Below, in pieces: positions 49,256-58,803 of a stretch of 64,000 nt of DNA. Made by a program: the position numbers and the translations under genes. Within the stretch, counting starts at the first letter, position 1. The number at the start of each line of letters is the position of its first letter. Origin of the DNA: Lacipirellula parvula (lineage in GTDB: Bacteria > Planctomycetota > Planctomycetia > Pirellulales > Lacipirellulaceae); contig NZ_AP021861.1 of NCBI RefSeq assembly GCF_009177095.1, positions 3,082,501-3,146,500 on the forward strand, in the 5' to 3' direction. The notes beneath the pieces were generated by a model. It was not told the origin of the DNA, did not search any database, and saw nothing but the letters and a program-made list of their open reading frames with translations.

Positions 49256-50574
49256 GCTTCGGAGCCGATATCGCGAACCCGCTGCCCAATCGCTTCGCCG
49301 AGGGCTTCGCTGACGCTCTCGATCGGGATGCGGTCGAAGACTTGCTGGAAGAAGCCTTCCACAATCATGCGGACCGCTTCTTGGCGGGTGTAGCCGCGGG
49401 TCATCGCGTAGAAGACTTGCTGCTCGTCGACGCGGCCGCTGGTGCTGCCATGCGTGCAGCGGACGTCGTCGGCTTCGATCTCCAGCCCAGGAATCGAATC
49501 GGCGCGGGCCGTGCGCGACAGCATGAGATTGTCGTTGCGCTGATAGGCGTCGGTTCGCTGGGCCGGCTTGTCGACCTTGATCATGCCGCGCCACACGGTG
49601 CGCGAATCGTCCTGCAGCGCCGCCTTGTAGAGCAGGTCGCTGCGGCAGTGGGCCGCCATGTGGTGCTGGTGCGTGTTGTACGAAAGGTGCTGCCGACCTT
49701 GCGTGAACATGACGCCGTTCACTTGGGCCTCGGCGTCTTCGCCGGTGAGGGCGACGTGCTGGTTCACCTTCGCCAGGCGGCTGCCGAGGGCGCCGATCGT
49801 CCACTGCAGGCGGGCGCGGGACGCGATGTGGGCCTTTTGGTGGGCGAAGTGCCAGACCTGGTTACCCCAGTTCTGCAGGTTAACGTAGCGAAGCTTCGCG
49901 CTCGGTTCGACGATCAGCTCGATCGAACCGCAGTGGAAGCCACTGCCGTTCTCGGAGATGCTGGCCGTTTCCGACAGCAGGGTCGCCTCAGCGCCTTCTT
50001 CGAGGATGACGAGCGTTTTGTTCAGGTCCACGCCGCCGTCGGAGAGCGCCGACAGGGCGTGGAGCGGTTCGTCGATCGTCACGCGACGCGGCACATAAAG
50101 CAGCGCCCCGCCAGCCCAAGCGGCGGCGTTGAGCGCCGAGAACTTGTCGTGATTTGGATTGACTACGTTACGTTCGAAGAACGGACGCAGCACGTCGCCA
50201 TGCTCTGCGACCAGCGTGGCAATATCGCCGAACAGCACGCCCTTGGCGGCCCACTTCTCGGCGAGTTGGGAGCCGACGACGTGGCTGTCGCTCGTGACGG
50301 CGCTGCCGCCGAGTTCGACGCCTTCAGCGAGCAATGCCCGCGGCATGTCGCTGCCAATCGGCGGGACGGCAGGGAAGCCGAAGCGATCGAGCTTGAACAG
50401 CCGAATGTCGGTGCGGACCCACTCTTCGTCGTTGCGAGCGGGCATGCCGAGCTCGCAGAAGCGAGCCCAGGCGGCGCGACGCAGATCGAGGAGCCAACCA
50501 GGCTCGTTGCGCGACGCGAGGAACGAATCAAATGCCTCCTGAGCGAACCCAGCGGCCAGTAACGTGTTTGACAT
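49252..50574 (-). CDS. sufD: Fe-S cluster assembly protein SufD
   Basis: 440 residues. It has the SufBD beta-helix core: GALLYVPRRVTIDEPLHALS, LVILEEGAEATLLSETASIS, FHCGSIELIVEPSAKLRYVN, and DDVRCTHGSTSGRVDEQQVF, then YAMTRGYTRQEAVRMIVEGF. The C-terminal His-containing CTHG block is conserved in SufD. It forms the SufBC2D scaffold that builds [Fe-S] clusters in the cytosol. The start is ATG 50574 (TTG at 50577 is in frame). Confidence 0.92.
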   Translation of the reverse strand: MSNTLLAAGFAQEAFDSFLASRNEPGWLLDLRRAAWARFCELGMPARNDEEWVRTDIRLFKLDRFGFPAVPPIGSDMPRALLAEGVELGGSAVTSDSHVVGSQLAEKWAAKGVLFGDIATLVAEHGDVLRPFFERNVVNPNHDKFSALNAAAWAGGALLYVPRRVTIDEPLHALSALSDGGVDLNKTLVILEEGAEATLLSETASISENGSGFHCGSIELIVEPSAKLRYVNLQNWGNQVWHFAHQKAHIASRARLQWTIGALGSRLAKVNQHVALTGEDAEAQVNGVMFTQGRQHLSYNTHQHHMAAHCRSDLLYKAALQDDSRTVWRGMIKVDKPAQRTDAYQRNDNLMLSRTARADSIPGLEIEADDVRCTHGSTSGRVDEQQVFYAMTRGYTRQEAVRMIVEGFFQQVFDRIPIESVSEALGEAIGQRVRDIGSEA

Positions 50575-50602
50575 CAATCTCTACTTGTTCAACGACTTTG
50601 TC

Positions 50603-51157
50603 TTACTCAAATAATTCGTCGACCGGCATCTGCCAGCCAGGGACGGCGGGCTCGGCTTCGGCCAACTCGCCGCGGCGGTAGGCGGTCGGAACTTCCGGCG
50701 CCGCTGCGCGGTAAACCTTTACCACTTCTTCGCTGTCTAAATCGACGTCCCAGACGACTTTCGTGCCAGCTGCGAAATAATCGGCTCGCTTCTTGGCCAT
50801 CGCTCGCTCGGCGCCGGGACCGTAGTCGCCTTCGCTGCGGACTTCGACGGCCAAGTCGGGCGGTATCGGGAGGAACTTCATCCCTGCCCGTGGCCCCGTG
50901 TAGTACGCGGCGTCAGGGCAGAACGATTTGCGACTGGGCAGGTCGGCGAGAAACGCGGCGTTGTCGCTGTAGGCTTTACCGCCGTGCCGTTTCGCATAAG
51001 CGTGCAGGCTAATGAAAATTTCGCCAGCTGCTACGTTTGGCCGATCACCAGTCGGGCTCATGAGTACAATCCTCCCGTCGACGATCTCCGCCTTGCCTTC
51101 CGTTCGGTACAAGTCAGCGATCAGTTTTTCCGTCAACGGATCGGAAATGGTGCTCAT
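50603..51157 (-). CDS. Uma2-family endonuclease-like protein (DUF820)
   Basis: 184 residues. Uma2 blocks: EIVDGRIVLMSPTGDRPNVA, FCPDAAYYTGPRAG, PPDLAVEVRSEGDYGP (the PD-(D/E)xK-like Asp and Glu-x-Arg/Lys part), RADYFAAGTKVVWDVDLDSE. The family is PD-(D/E)XK nuclease-like, abundant and mobile in cyanobacteria and planctomycetes; activity is rarely tested. It is inserted between sufB and sufD in the same direction, unusual for a suf operon. No evidence of disruption. Confidence 0.85.
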   Translation of the reverse strand: MSTISDPLTEKLIADLYRTEGKAEIVDGRIVLMSPTGDRPNVAAGEIFISLHAYAKRHGGKAYSDNAAFLADLPSRKSFCPDAAYYTGPRAGMKFLPIPPDLAVEVRSEGDYGPGAERAMAKKRADYFAAGTKVVWDVDLDSEEVVKVYRAAAPEVPTAYRRGELAEAEPAVPGWQMPVDELFE

Positions 51158-51184
51158 TTTCGAGTCCTCCCGAGTCTTGCGCGC

Positions 51185-52591
51185 CTAGCCCACGCTCCCT
51201 TCCATCTGCAGTTCAATCAACCGGTTCATCTCGACGGCGTACTCCATCGGCAGCTCCTTGATCAGCGGTTCGATGAACCCGCTCACGATCATCGAGCTCG
51301 ACTCGGCTTCGCTCAGGCCGCGGCTCATCAGGTAGAAGAGCTGTTCCTCGCCGATGCGCGAGACGCTCGCCTCGTGCTCGATCTGGACGTCCGACTCTTC
51401 CACTTCGATGTAGGGGTACGTATCGCTGCGGCTCTGCGGGTCGAGAATCAGCGCGTCGCACACGACGTTGCTCTTACAGCCGGTGGCGCCGTCTTCGACC
51501 TTGCACAGGCCGCGGTAGCTGGCGCGACCGCCGTTCTTGCTGATGCTCTTCGAGATGATGCGGCTCTTGGTGTTCGGAGCACAATGCACCACCTTGGCGC
51601 CGGCGTCTTGATGCTGGCCCTTCGACGCGAACGCGATCGAGAGAATCTCGCCGCGAGCGCCTGGTTCCATCATGTAGACGGCTGGGTACTTCATCGTGAG
51701 GCGGCTACCGAGGTTGCCGTCGATCCATTCCATGAGGGCGCCTTCGTAGGCCATCGCCCGCTTGGTCACGAGGTTGTAAATGTTGTTCGCCCAGTTTTGG
51801 ATCGTCGTGTAACGGCAACGGCCATGCTTCTTGACGACGATTTCCACGACCGCCGAGTGCAGGCTCTCCGACGAGTACATCGGCGCCGTGCAACCTTCGA
51901 CGTAGTGCACCTCGGCGCCTTCGTCGACGATAATCAGCGTCCGCTCGAACTGACCCATCCGCTCAGCATTGATGCGGAAGTAAGCCTGCAGCGGGAACTC
52001 GATCTTCACCCCCTTGGGGACGTAGATGAACGAACCGCCCGACCAGACGGCCGAGTTGAGCGCGGCGAACTTGTTGTCTTCCGGCGGGATGATCTTGCCG
52101 AAGTATTCCCGCAGCAGATCGGGATGTTCGCGAATCGCGGTGTCGGTGTCGGTGAAGATGACCCCCTTCTTGCCGAGGTCTTCCTGCAGAGAACCGTAGA
52201 CGACTTCGCTCTCGAACTGGGCCTTCACGCCGGCGAGGAACTTCTTCTCCGCTTCGGGAATGCCGAGCTTATCGAAGGTTTCCTTAATCTCCTGCGGCAC
52301 GTCGTCCCAGGTCTTGCCCTGTTCGTTCGTCGGCTTCAGGTAGTAGTAGATGTCCTGGAAGTCGATGCCGATATTGCCGCCCCAATTGGGCATCGGCTTC
52401 GATTCGAAGATCTTCAGCGAGCGGAGGCGGAAGTCGCGCATCCACGCCGGCTCTTTCTTCATCTCGGAGATTTGCTCGACGATCGTGCGGTTCAGCCCCT
52501 TCGCGGCGCGGAACACGTCGTGCGACGGCGTGATGAAGTCGTACTTGTTGATATCGCCTAAGGCGTCTTGTTCGAGCACGTCGGAGGACAT
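51185..52591 (-). CDS. sufB: Fe-S cluster assembly protein SufB
   Basis: 468 residues. N-terminal [20 protein letters not shown], then [40 protein letters not shown] with the conserved Cys, and [20 protein letters not shown] (cluster-site Cys block), then [20 protein letters not shown]. Scaffold subunit on which clusters are assembled with SufC and SufD. Length is typical (about 470-495). Strongly conserved; start ATG 52591. Confidence 0.95.
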   Translation of the reverse strand: MSSDVLEQDALGDINKYDFITPSHDVFRAAKGLNRTIVEQISEMKKEPAWMRDFRLRSLKIFESKPMPNWGGNIGIDFQDIYYYLKPTNEQGKTWDDVPQEIKETFDKLGIPEAEKKFLAGVKAQFESEVVYGSLQEDLGKKGVIFTDTDTAIREHPDLLREYFGKIIPPEDNKFAALNSAVWSGGSFIYVPKGVKIEFPLQAYFRINAERMGQFERTLIIVDEGAEVHYVEGCTAPMYSSESLHSAVVEIVVKKHGRCRYTTIQNWANNIYNLVTKRAMAYEGALMEWIDGNLGSRLTMKYPAVYMMEPGARGEILSIAFASKGQHQDAGAKVVHCAPNTKSRIISKSISKNGGRASYRGLCKVEDGATGCKSNVVCDALILDPQSRSDTYPYIEVEESDVQIEHEASVSRIGEEQLFYLMSRGLSEAESSSMIVSGFIEPLIKELPMEYAVEMNRLIELQMEGSVG

Positions 52592-52727
52592 GGCTATGCC
52601 TGTTGCTTACCTGACCGGACCAGAGGAATCGAGAGTCGACGGAGTTGAGAAGCCACTGCTTCAATCATCCTGTCGATACGCGAAATCCTGCGATCCTGTC
52701 AAAAAATGATTCTCTTCTGTTTCCAAA

Positions 52728-53546
52728 TTAAACGGCGGCAGCGGTCGATTGCTGCATCTCGGCGTCGACCGCCGCGGCTTCCGGATACGCGGCGCGGATG
52801 CGGTCGTAGCCTTCGGTGTACAGTTCACGGGCGAGTTCAACGCCGCCCGTTTCGACAATGCGGCCGCCGAGCATGACGTGCGTGTAGTCAGGCGTGTTGT
52901 AGTCGAGCAGCTTGTCGTGGTGGGTGATGATCAGGATGCCCATTTCCGAGCCGCCGATCTCCGCGATGCTTTGGCTGGCGAGCTTGACCGCGTCGACGTC
53001 GAGACCGCTGTCGGTTTCGTCGAGGATCGCGAACTTTGGCCGCAGCATGGCGAGCTGCAGAATCTCGGCCCGCTTCATCTCGCCGCCGGAGAAGCCGTCG
53101 TTGACGTACCGGCGAGCGAACTCGACGTCCATCTTCAACTGATCCATCTTCTCGGTCAGTTCCTTGCGGAACTGCCGCATCGGGATCAGCTCCTCGCCTT
53201 CCTTGCGGCGCGGGTTGCGAACGTTGGTGGTCGCGTGGCGGAGGAAGTCGGCCATCTTGACGCCGGGGACCGACATCGGCCGCTGGAACGCCATGAAGAT
53301 GCCGGCGCGAGCCCGCTCCGACGCGTCCATCGCCAGGACGTCTTCGCCGTTGAGTTCGATCGAGCCTTCGGTCACCTCGTAGTTCGGGTGCCCCATGATC
53401 GCGTTGCCGAGCGTGCTCTTGCCTGAGCCGTTCGGTCCCATCAGGGCGTGGATTTCGCCACGATTGATGGTGAGGTTCACGCCCCGGAGGATTGGCTTGC
53501 CTTCGACGGAGACATGGAGGTTCGTAATCTTCAGCGTTTCAGCCAT
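52728..53546 (-). CDS. sufC: Fe-S cluster assembly ATPase SufC
   Basis: 272 residues. Walker A GPNGSGKST at 37-45, Q-loop region FMAFQRPMSVPGVK, signature FSGGEMKRAEILQLAMLRPK, Walker B ILDETDSGLDVDAV, H-loop IITHHDKLLDYN. The altered signature (FSGGEMKR) is the SufC form. It energises the SufBC2D scaffold in the cytosol. A 136-base gap separates it from sufB and 93 bases from nuoB. The C-terminal 20 residues (Ala-rich) are not conserved. Confidence 0.95.
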   Translation of the reverse strand: MAETLKITNLHVSVEGKPILRGVNLTINRGEIHALMGPNGSGKSTLGNAIMGHPNYEVTEGSIELNGEDVLAMDASERARAGIFMAFQRPMSVPGVKMADFLRHATTNVRNPRRKEGEELIPMRQFRKELTEKMDQLKMDVEFARRYVNDGFSGGEMKRAEILQLAMLRPKFAILDETDSGLDVDAVKLASQSIAEIGGSEMGILIITHHDKLLDYNTPDYTHVMLGGRIVETGGVELARELYTEGYDRIRAAYPEAAAVDAEMQQSTAAAV

Positions 53547-53639
53547 CGCAACAATAATTTCACTTTCGAGACTGGTTGTGAACTAAGCAGCGAGCCGGGG
53601 CGTCTCGCCCCCGGCGCACTCAAGCTTTAGCGTTGCCAA

Positions 53640-54248
53640 TTACCCAGTAATCTTTTGGTGATCAAACACCGGCGTCACGTCGATTTGCGGCGCGACGTAA
53701 CCGCTGTGATGCGGCACCGGCAGTTCATCTTCGACCTTTTTGCCGATCGCCTGGCCGGCGACGCGAGCAATGCGGTGTCCTTTGATCTTGTCTTGAATTC
53801 TCATCAACCCTTCGAGCAGCGCCTCGGGCCGCGGCGGGCAACCGGGAACGTACACGTCCACCGGCACCACCAAGTCGACCCCCTTCACCACGTGGTAGCC
53901 ATACTTGAAGTACGGTCCGCCGCCGACGGTGCAGGCGCCCATCGCGATCACGAATTTCGGATCGGGCATCATGTTGTAAAGTCGCCGCACGCGGCTGGCC
54001 ATTTTGTAAGTGACCGTGCCCGCGACGATCATCAAATCGGCCTGACGCGGCGTGGCGCGAAACGCCCCGGCGCCAAACCGATCCATGTCGTACCGACTCG
54101 CTCCCGCCGCCATCATCTCGATCGCACAGCAAGCCAACCCGAACGTCAGCGGCCAAATGCTCGCCTGCCGCGCCCAGTTGATCGCCTGCTCGACGGTCGT
54201 CGTGATGACGTTCTCCTCAAATCTTCCTTCAATCCAAGGTTGCGACAT
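53640..54248 (-). CDS. nuoB: NADH-quinone oxidoreductase subunit B (NuoB)
   Basis: 202 residues. N2-cluster cysteines C40-C41 ([10 protein letters not shown]), C106 ([11 protein letters not shown]) and C137 ([10 protein letters not shown]) are all present. The rest of the complex I operon is absent here, so this is a detached nuoB or a paralogue. It lies between sufR and sufC on the same strand. The long C-terminus ([19 protein letters not shown]) is ordinary for the family. It acts in the membrane-arm junction of complex I. Confidence 0.92.
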   Translation of the reverse strand: MSQPWIEGRFEENVITTTVEQAINWARQASIWPLTFGLACCAIEMMAAGASRYDMDRFGAGAFRATPRQADLMIVAGTVTYKMASRVRRLYNMMPDPKFVIAMGACTVGGGPYFKYGYHVVKGVDLVVPVDVYVPGCPPRPEALLEGLMRIQDKIKGHRIARVAGQAIGKKVEDELPVPHHSGYVAPQIDVTPVFDHQKITG

Positions 54249-54396
54249 GGCGGTTCAATCGTCCTGTGAGTTGTTACCACGAGTTCGACAGCCACTAGCC
54301 AGGCTTCCGCTGCGACTCCGCGCCAGCGGCTAAGCCCTTACGGCGAAAGGCTTAGCGTATCACGCTAGCTTTCGGCCGCCTAGGAGCCGAACCACG

Positions 54397-55026
54397 CTAC
54401 CCGGCCGCTCCGCTCGCCTCGAAGGTGCAACAGTTTGCACCATCGAGACGGCACGAACTCAGCCGCACCGACTCTCCCAACACGCTCGACAGCAACATCT
54501 TCTCCATCGCACAAATCCCCCGATCTTGTTCCGCGAGATCGGGGTAGGGGCAGGCCAGCGCGGTGAGCACCGGCAACTGCTCCGACTCTTGTAGTTCAAA
54601 CGGCATGTCTTGGCTCGCCATCAGGCGGGCCAAGTCGGCCATGCGTTCTTGCAATGTTTCGCCATGCACCTCGTTGCGGTAGTGGTCTGCGAGACGCTCC
54701 GAGATCCGCTTCAACAGCCCACGACGCACCTCGATGTCGCGGATCTCGCGGATTTCGTTCCACAAGACCTGCACGAGCTGGTCGTAGTTGTTGGCGCCCG
54801 AGCGTACGCCGGCGGGCGTCAGCGAATACCGATGCGTCGGCCGACCACGGCCGACGACTTCCGATTCACGGGCGAGCAGGCCTTGCTCCATCAGCCGAAC
54901 GAGCCGCTGACGAACAGCGGTGGCCGTCACTCCAGTGAACTCGACCATATCGCCCACCGTCGCCGCCGGGTGGCGGCGGAGGTAGTCGACAATCGTGCGG
55001 TCGGAGAGGTCGGTGATCGCGCTCAT
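54397..55026 (-). CDS. sufR: Fe-S-responsive transcriptional regulator SufR
   Basis: 209 residues. The winged-HTH N-terminus is TVGDMVEFTGVTATAVRQRL, with GRGRPTHRYSLTPAG as the wing. The C-terminus has Cys159 (ACPYPDLAEQD), Cys172 (GICAMEKMLLSSVLG), Cys192 and Cys199/200 (SCRLDGANCCTFEA), the SufR cluster-ligand pattern; the first spacing is C-x12-C as in cyanobacterial SufR. As a [4Fe-4S] protein it represses suf genes. It is the first gene of the leftward suf run. Candidate CAAC-N6-TTTG sites lie upstream at 55106-55119. Confidence 0.9.
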   Translation of the reverse strand: MSAITDLSDRTIVDYLRRHPAATVGDMVEFTGVTATAVRQRLVRLMEQGLLARESEVVGRGRPTHRYSLTPAGVRSGANNYDQLVQVLWNEIREIRDIEVRRGLLKRISERLADHYRNEVHGETLQERMADLARLMASQDMPFELQESEQLPVLTALACPYPDLAEQDRGICAMEKMLLSSVLGESVRLSSCRLDGANCCTFEASGAAG

Positions 55027-55105
55027 GATCCATCGCAGGTTAGGCGTCCCACCAACGGCAGGCCGTCCGGTGGATACTCAATCCTACAGGTGATCTGATT
55101 TATGA

Positions 55106-55119
55106 CAACCGGCTGTTTG
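55106..55119. promoter_or_regulatory. Candidate SufR operator CAAC-N6-TTTG
   Basis: CAAC at 55106-55109 and TTTG at 55116-55119 differ by one base from the CAAC-N6-GTTG motif I recall for cyanobacterial SufR; GGTTGCGTCAAACC follows about 20 bases later. It lies about 80 bases upstream of sufR in the divergent region shared with 55235. Suggestive only. Confidence 0.25.
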
Positions 55120-55234
55120 AAAAATGCCTGGTTGCGTCAAACCGAATGGGCGTAAGTGATTGACCTGCCGAGGCTTATCGTATAAAAGCGGGCCTACCAG
55201 CTGCCTATTTTAAAGCCCTCGACGAGCGACGCCC

Positions 55235-56923
55235 ATGTCTGAGAAGCCAGGCGGTGAACAGTGGACCTCCCGGATGGGGGTGATCATGGCCGTGGCAGGG
55301 TCGGCCGTCGGAATCGGCAACTACCTGCGATTCCCGGGACTGGCGGTGGAGCATGGGGGCGGGGCGTTTATGCTCCCCTATTTCGTCGCCTTGCTCGTGC
55401 TTGGCATCCCCCTCTCCTGGGCGGAGTGGACAATGGGCCGCTACGGCGGCATCCGCGGGTTCAACTCGGCGCCGGGCATCTACAGCGTCATTTGGCGGCA
55501 CCCAGCGGCCAAGTACTTTGGCGCCCTGGCGTTGATGATCCCGCTGATCGTCTACATGTATTACGTCCTCATCGAGGCGTGGTGCCTCAGTTATGCGATC
55601 GACTATCTCACCGGCGACCTGATGACCGGACACGGCGGGCGGATTGATCAAGTCATCGCCGGGATGGACGTCGCGGACGACGGGGCTGAGCTGAGTTCCG
55701 CCACGAAGGTCGCCGCGTTCAGCAAGTACTTCGACGAGTTTATTGGTGCCGGCCAGGATGGTTCGGCCATCTTCGGCGGGCGGGGCGTGTGGCTCGTCAT
55801 TCTCACGTCGGTCTTTCTGCTGAACTTCGCCTGCATTTACCGCGGGCTGAGCCATGGGATCGAGAAGCTCTGCAACATCGCCATTCCGGTGCTGTTTGTC
55901 CTCTCGTTCGCGGTGCTGTTCCGCGTGCTGACGCTCGGCACGCCCGACCCCTCGAAGCCCGATCAGAACTTGATGGCCGGCCTGGCGTTCATGTGGGAGC
56001 CAAACGAAGAGGCAATTGCGGAACTCAAGAATCCAAAAACCTGGCTTGACGCGGCCGGGCAGATCTTTTTCACGCTGGGCGTCGGGTTCGGGATCATCAT
56101 CAACTACTCGAGCTACCTCCGCCGGAAGGATGACATCGCGCTGAGCAGCCTCACCGCGACCTCGATCAACGAATTCTCCGAGGTCTGCCACGGCGGCCTC
56201 ATTACCATCCCGGCCGCATTCGTGTTCCTCGGCATCGGCGGTTTGGCGGCGACGAATCTTGATTCGACGTTTGCGGTGGGCTTCGTCGCCCTGCCGAACG
56301 TCTTCGACGCGATGTGGGGTGGGCGGCTCTTCGGCTTCATGTGGTACTTCATGCTCTTCACGGCGGCGATTGCGGCGTCGGTGTCGATGCTGCAGCCGTG
56401 CATCGCGTTTCTAGAAGAAGGTTTTGGGTTGAAACGCCGCGCATCGGCCGCGATCCTTGGCGGCGTCTCGGCGTTTGGCTGCGTGTTCGTCCTTTATTTT
56501 TCGAAGGGAAGCGTGGCGCTCGATACGTTTGACTTCTGGGTCGGCACCTTCCTCATGTTCATGCTCGCCTTGGTGCAAACCATCCTTTACGGTTGGGTGC
56601 TCGGCATCGAACGCGGGCACCAAGAACTCCATCAGGGCGCCAACTTGAATGTCCCCTACTTCGTCCAGTACGTGCTGAAGTACGTGACGCCGACGTATCT
56701 GATCACTGTCTTGATCGCCTTCATTTGGCTGAAGCTAGGATCGCAGCTGGAGACGGTCGGCAAGAGCGTCGTCGCACAGTTGTCGCTGGCGATCATCGCG
56801 ATCTTGCTCGGCGGCCTGATGGTGATGACGTGGAGCGCTGGGCGGCGGTGGAGCCGCGAAGGGCGATTCAAAGGGCTCGATGCGATCGGCGAGCAAAGAC
56901 TCGAACCGGGAGAGACGCGATGA
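55235..56923 (+). CDS. NSS-family sodium-dependent transporter (SLC6-like)
   Basis: 562 residues with about 12 hydrophobic segments. The first has the NSS hallmark [20 protein letters not shown] (sodium and substrate site). [20 protein letters not shown] is the TM6-like unwound region. Members take up amino acids or related amines with Na+ (family knowledge). Its TGA overlaps the ATG of a small membrane protein (56920), as in two-component NSS systems such as MetPS. The 200-base gap to sufR holds divergent promoters. Confidence 0.92.
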   Translation: MSEKPGGEQWTSRMGVIMAVAGSAVGIGNYLRFPGLAVEHGGGAFMLPYFVALLVLGIPLSWAEWTMGRYGGIRGFNSAPGIYSVIWRHPAAKYFGALALMIPLIVYMYYVLIEAWCLSYAIDYLTGDLMTGHGGRIDQVIAGMDVADDGAELSSATKVAAFSKYFDEFIGAGQDGSAIFGGRGVWLVILTSVFLLNFACIYRGLSHGIEKLCNIAIPVLFVLSFAVLFRVLTLGTPDPSKPDQNLMAGLAFMWEPNEEAIAELKNPKTWLDAAGQIFFTLGVGFGIIINYSSYLRRKDDIALSSLTATSINEFSEVCHGGLITIPAAFVFLGIGGLAATNLDSTFAVGFVALPNVFDAMWGGRLFGFMWYFMLFTAAIAASVSMLQPCIAFLEEGFGLKRRASAAILGGVSAFGCVFVLYFSKGSVALDTFDFWVGTFLMFMLALVQTILYGWVLGIERGHQELHQGANLNVPYFVQYVLKYVTPTYLITVLIAFIWLKLGSQLETVGKSVVAQLSLAIIAILLGGLMVMTWSAGRRWSREGRFKGLDAIGEQRLEPGETR

Positions 56924-57084
56924 ATCTGGCTGGCTGGGCGATCATGATCGTGTCGATTGGTTCGGTGTGCGCGCTCTCGGCGTTCTGCTTTTACCGGCTG
57001 TTGATGCTGCCGCCGCGGGAACTGCTAGAGCATGAAAAGGCGCCGCTCGACATTGATACGCGCGATACGGATGAATCGCGGTAG
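56920..57084 (+). CDS. Small NSS-transporter subunit (MetS-like)
   Basis: 54 residues: one helix [20 protein letters not shown] and on, then an acidic hydrophilic tail ([17 protein letters not shown]). The ATG overlaps the stop of the transporter gene (ATGA). A single-helix subunit after an NSS transporter matches MetS of methionine/alanine transporters by recollection. It would sit in the membrane and stabilise or modulate the transporter. Confidence 0.7.
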   Translation: MNLAGWAIMIVSIGSVCALSAFCFYRLLMLPPRELLEHEKAPLDIDTRDTDESR

Positions 57085-57131
57085 TTGCCGCTCATGCGTG
57101 CGATCGACCCCTGCATGGATGTAACACGACT

Positions 57132-57566
57132 GTGCCGCTCAACGAACTGATTCCTGTTCTGCAGACCGCCATCGGCCCGGTGATTCTTATCTCCGGCATT
57201 GGGGCGCTGCTGCTCTCAATGAACCATCGGCTGGGGCGGATCATCGATCGGTCGCGGAATCTCGTCGACCTGCGGCGGACGGCGAGCGAGAAGCGGCTGC
57301 TGCGGATTGAGCTGCAGCTCGGCATCTTGTGGCGGCGAGCGCGGATCTTGCAGAAGGCGATAACCTTGGCGGTGACGACGGCGCTGCTGGCCGTGACAAT
57401 CGTGATCGTGCTGTTTATCGGCACGCTATTGGTGCTGCCGATTTCGGTGGTGATTGTGATCTTGTTTAGCGCGTGTCTGGCGTGTTTGGCGGCTTCGCTG
57501 GGGTTCTACCTGAAAGATATCAACCTCTCGCTGCGAGCGCTGGCGCACGAGCTTGATCAGGAGTAG
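57132..57566 (+). CDS. DUF2721 membrane protein
   Basis: 144 residues from GTG 57132. N-terminal IGPVILISGIGALLLSMNHR, then the conserved LGRIIDRSRNLVDL, ELQLGILWRRARILQKAITL, and two more hydrophobic segments to the end (LSLRALAHELDQE). The DUF2721 pattern is clear; function unknown. It lies 47 bases after the small NSS subunit on the same strand and may belong to that transcript. Confidence 0.85.
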   Translation: MPLNELIPVLQTAIGPVILISGIGALLLSMNHRLGRIIDRSRNLVDLRRTASEKRLLRIELQLGILWRRARILQKAITLAVTTALLAVTIVIVLFIGTLLVLPISVVIVILFSACLACLAASLGFYLKDINLSLRALAHELDQE

Positions 57567-57587
57567 GCGACGCCTGATGCTCGTTCT

Positions 57588-57680
57588 AGCCCCGGGCTCC
57601 GCCCAGGGGTGGGCATCTATTTCGATTGGCATCGTCGCGCGTGGCGTTACGACACCCCCGGGCGGAGCCCGGGGCTAGAG
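57588..57680. repeat. Inverted repeat, family E copy
   Basis: TAGCCCCGGGCTCCGCCCAG at about 57588 and GGGCGGAGCCCGGGGCTAGA at 57660-57679 are near-perfect reverse complements with a loop of about 50 bases. It lies between the convergent DUF2721 and dusB genes. Confidence 0.85.
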
Positions 57681-58727
57681 GGGGAAGTAGCGTTCGACGA
57701 CGTCGAAGAATTCCTGCGGCGTCGAGATCGTCGCGACATACTTGCGGAACTCGCGGGCGCCGGGGCGGCCTTGGGCGTAGCAGCAGGCGTACTTCCGCAT
57801 CAGCACGCTCGCCTTCTCCTCGCCGAAGCGCTCGCAGACGAGCTGATAATGATGGAGCATCAGCTCCTTTTGTTCGGGGAGCGTCGGATCTGGCGGGATC
57901 GGCTCGCCGCGCACCGCGGCGGCGGCTTGGGCGTAGAGCCAGGGTTTGTTGAGCGCCGCGCGGGCGATCATCACGCCGTCGACGTCATAGCGCTTGAACG
58001 CATTAACGACCTTTTCGGCCGAATCGAGGTCGCCGTTGCCGATGAGCGGGATCCGCTTGAGATGCGGCTTGATCGAGCTGATGCGATCCCAATCGGCTTC
58101 GCCGGTGAACATGTCGGCGGCTGTGCGGCCATGCACGGTGAGCGCCGAGGCGCCGGCGCCTTCGACAACCTGCGCGACGTCGATCGCATTGATCTGATCG
58201 CGCGTGCAGCCGAGGCGGATCTTCGCGGTGACTGGCGTCGGCGCGCAGGCGGCGACGACGCGCTCGATGATTTGTCCCATCAGCTCGGGGAACCGCAGCA
58301 GGTAGGAACCGCTGTGGGCCCGCTGCGTTACCTGCCGCACGGGGCAGCCGAAATTGATGTCGACGACGCTCACCTGGTATTCGGTGGCGAGGCGGTGGCC
58401 GACCTTGGCGAGCGTTTCGGGCTCGTTGTCCCAAATTTGCACGGCGAGCGGACGGGCCTCGGCGGCGACGCCCCACAGGCGGTCGGGGTGTTCGGCCTCG
58501 TGCTCGTCCATCCAGACGAAGCCGCGGGCGTTCACCATCTCGGTGGCGAGGAGTCCGGCGCCGCCGAACTCGCGGACGATCTGGCGGAAGGCGTAGTTGG
58601 TGAACCCCGCCATTGGGGCCTGCAGGATCGGCGGGTCGACCAGCTGCGTGCCGATGTAGAACGGCTTCGCCAGCGGACGCGGGAGGTCGGCGAAGTCGAT
58701 CGAAGTTTCGGTCGTGGCGGCTGGCAT
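57675..58727 (-). CDS. tRNA-dihydrouridine synthase (DusB family)
   Basis: 350 residues, TIM barrel. LQAPMAGFTNYAFRQIVREF is the FMN-site start. VVDINFGCPVRQVTQRAHSG carries C128, the likely catalytic Cys in the GCP motif. ALTVHGRTAADMFTGEADWD, then LIGNGDLDSAEKV and DGVMIARAALNKPWL complete the barrel. It reduces uridines in tRNA D-loops with FMN/NADPH (family knowledge). It is slightly long (usual 320-340). The family E repeat at its end is a probable terminator. Confidence 0.92.
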   Translation of the reverse strand: MPAATTETSIDFADLPRPLAKPFYIGTQLVDPPILQAPMAGFTNYAFRQIVREFGGAGLLATEMVNARGFVWMDEHEAEHPDRLWGVAAEARPLAVQIWDNEPETLAKVGHRLATEYQVSVVDINFGCPVRQVTQRAHSGSYLLRFPELMGQIIERVVAACAPTPVTAKIRLGCTRDQINAIDVAQVVEGAGASALTVHGRTAADMFTGEADWDRISSIKPHLKRIPLIGNGDLDSAEKVVNAFKRYDVDGVMIARAALNKPWLYAQAAAAVRGEPIPPDPTLPEQKELMLHHYQLVCERFGEEKASVLMRKYACCYAQGRPGAREFRKYVATISTPQEFFDVVERYFPL

Positions 58728-58736
58728 GATGTGCGA

Positions 58737-58766
58737 AGAGCCCCCGGGATGAACCCGGGGGCTCGC
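58737..58766. repeat. GC-rich hairpin, family E
   Basis: AGCCCCCGGGATGAACCCGG then GGGCTCGCTAG, between dusB and the next leftward gene. Same type as 35083-35187. Confidence 0.7.
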
Positions 58767-58803
58767 TAGTTGCTGTGTAAAGGTTGCTAATTCACTCGAA
58801 CGC

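Noticed and set aside
49234-50562. 442-codon frame antisense to sufD
   Set aside because: sufD on the minus strand is unmistakable; the antisense frame has no family.
50984-52561. 525-codon frame antisense to sufB
   Set aside because: Same reason: SufB motifs are complete on the minus strand.
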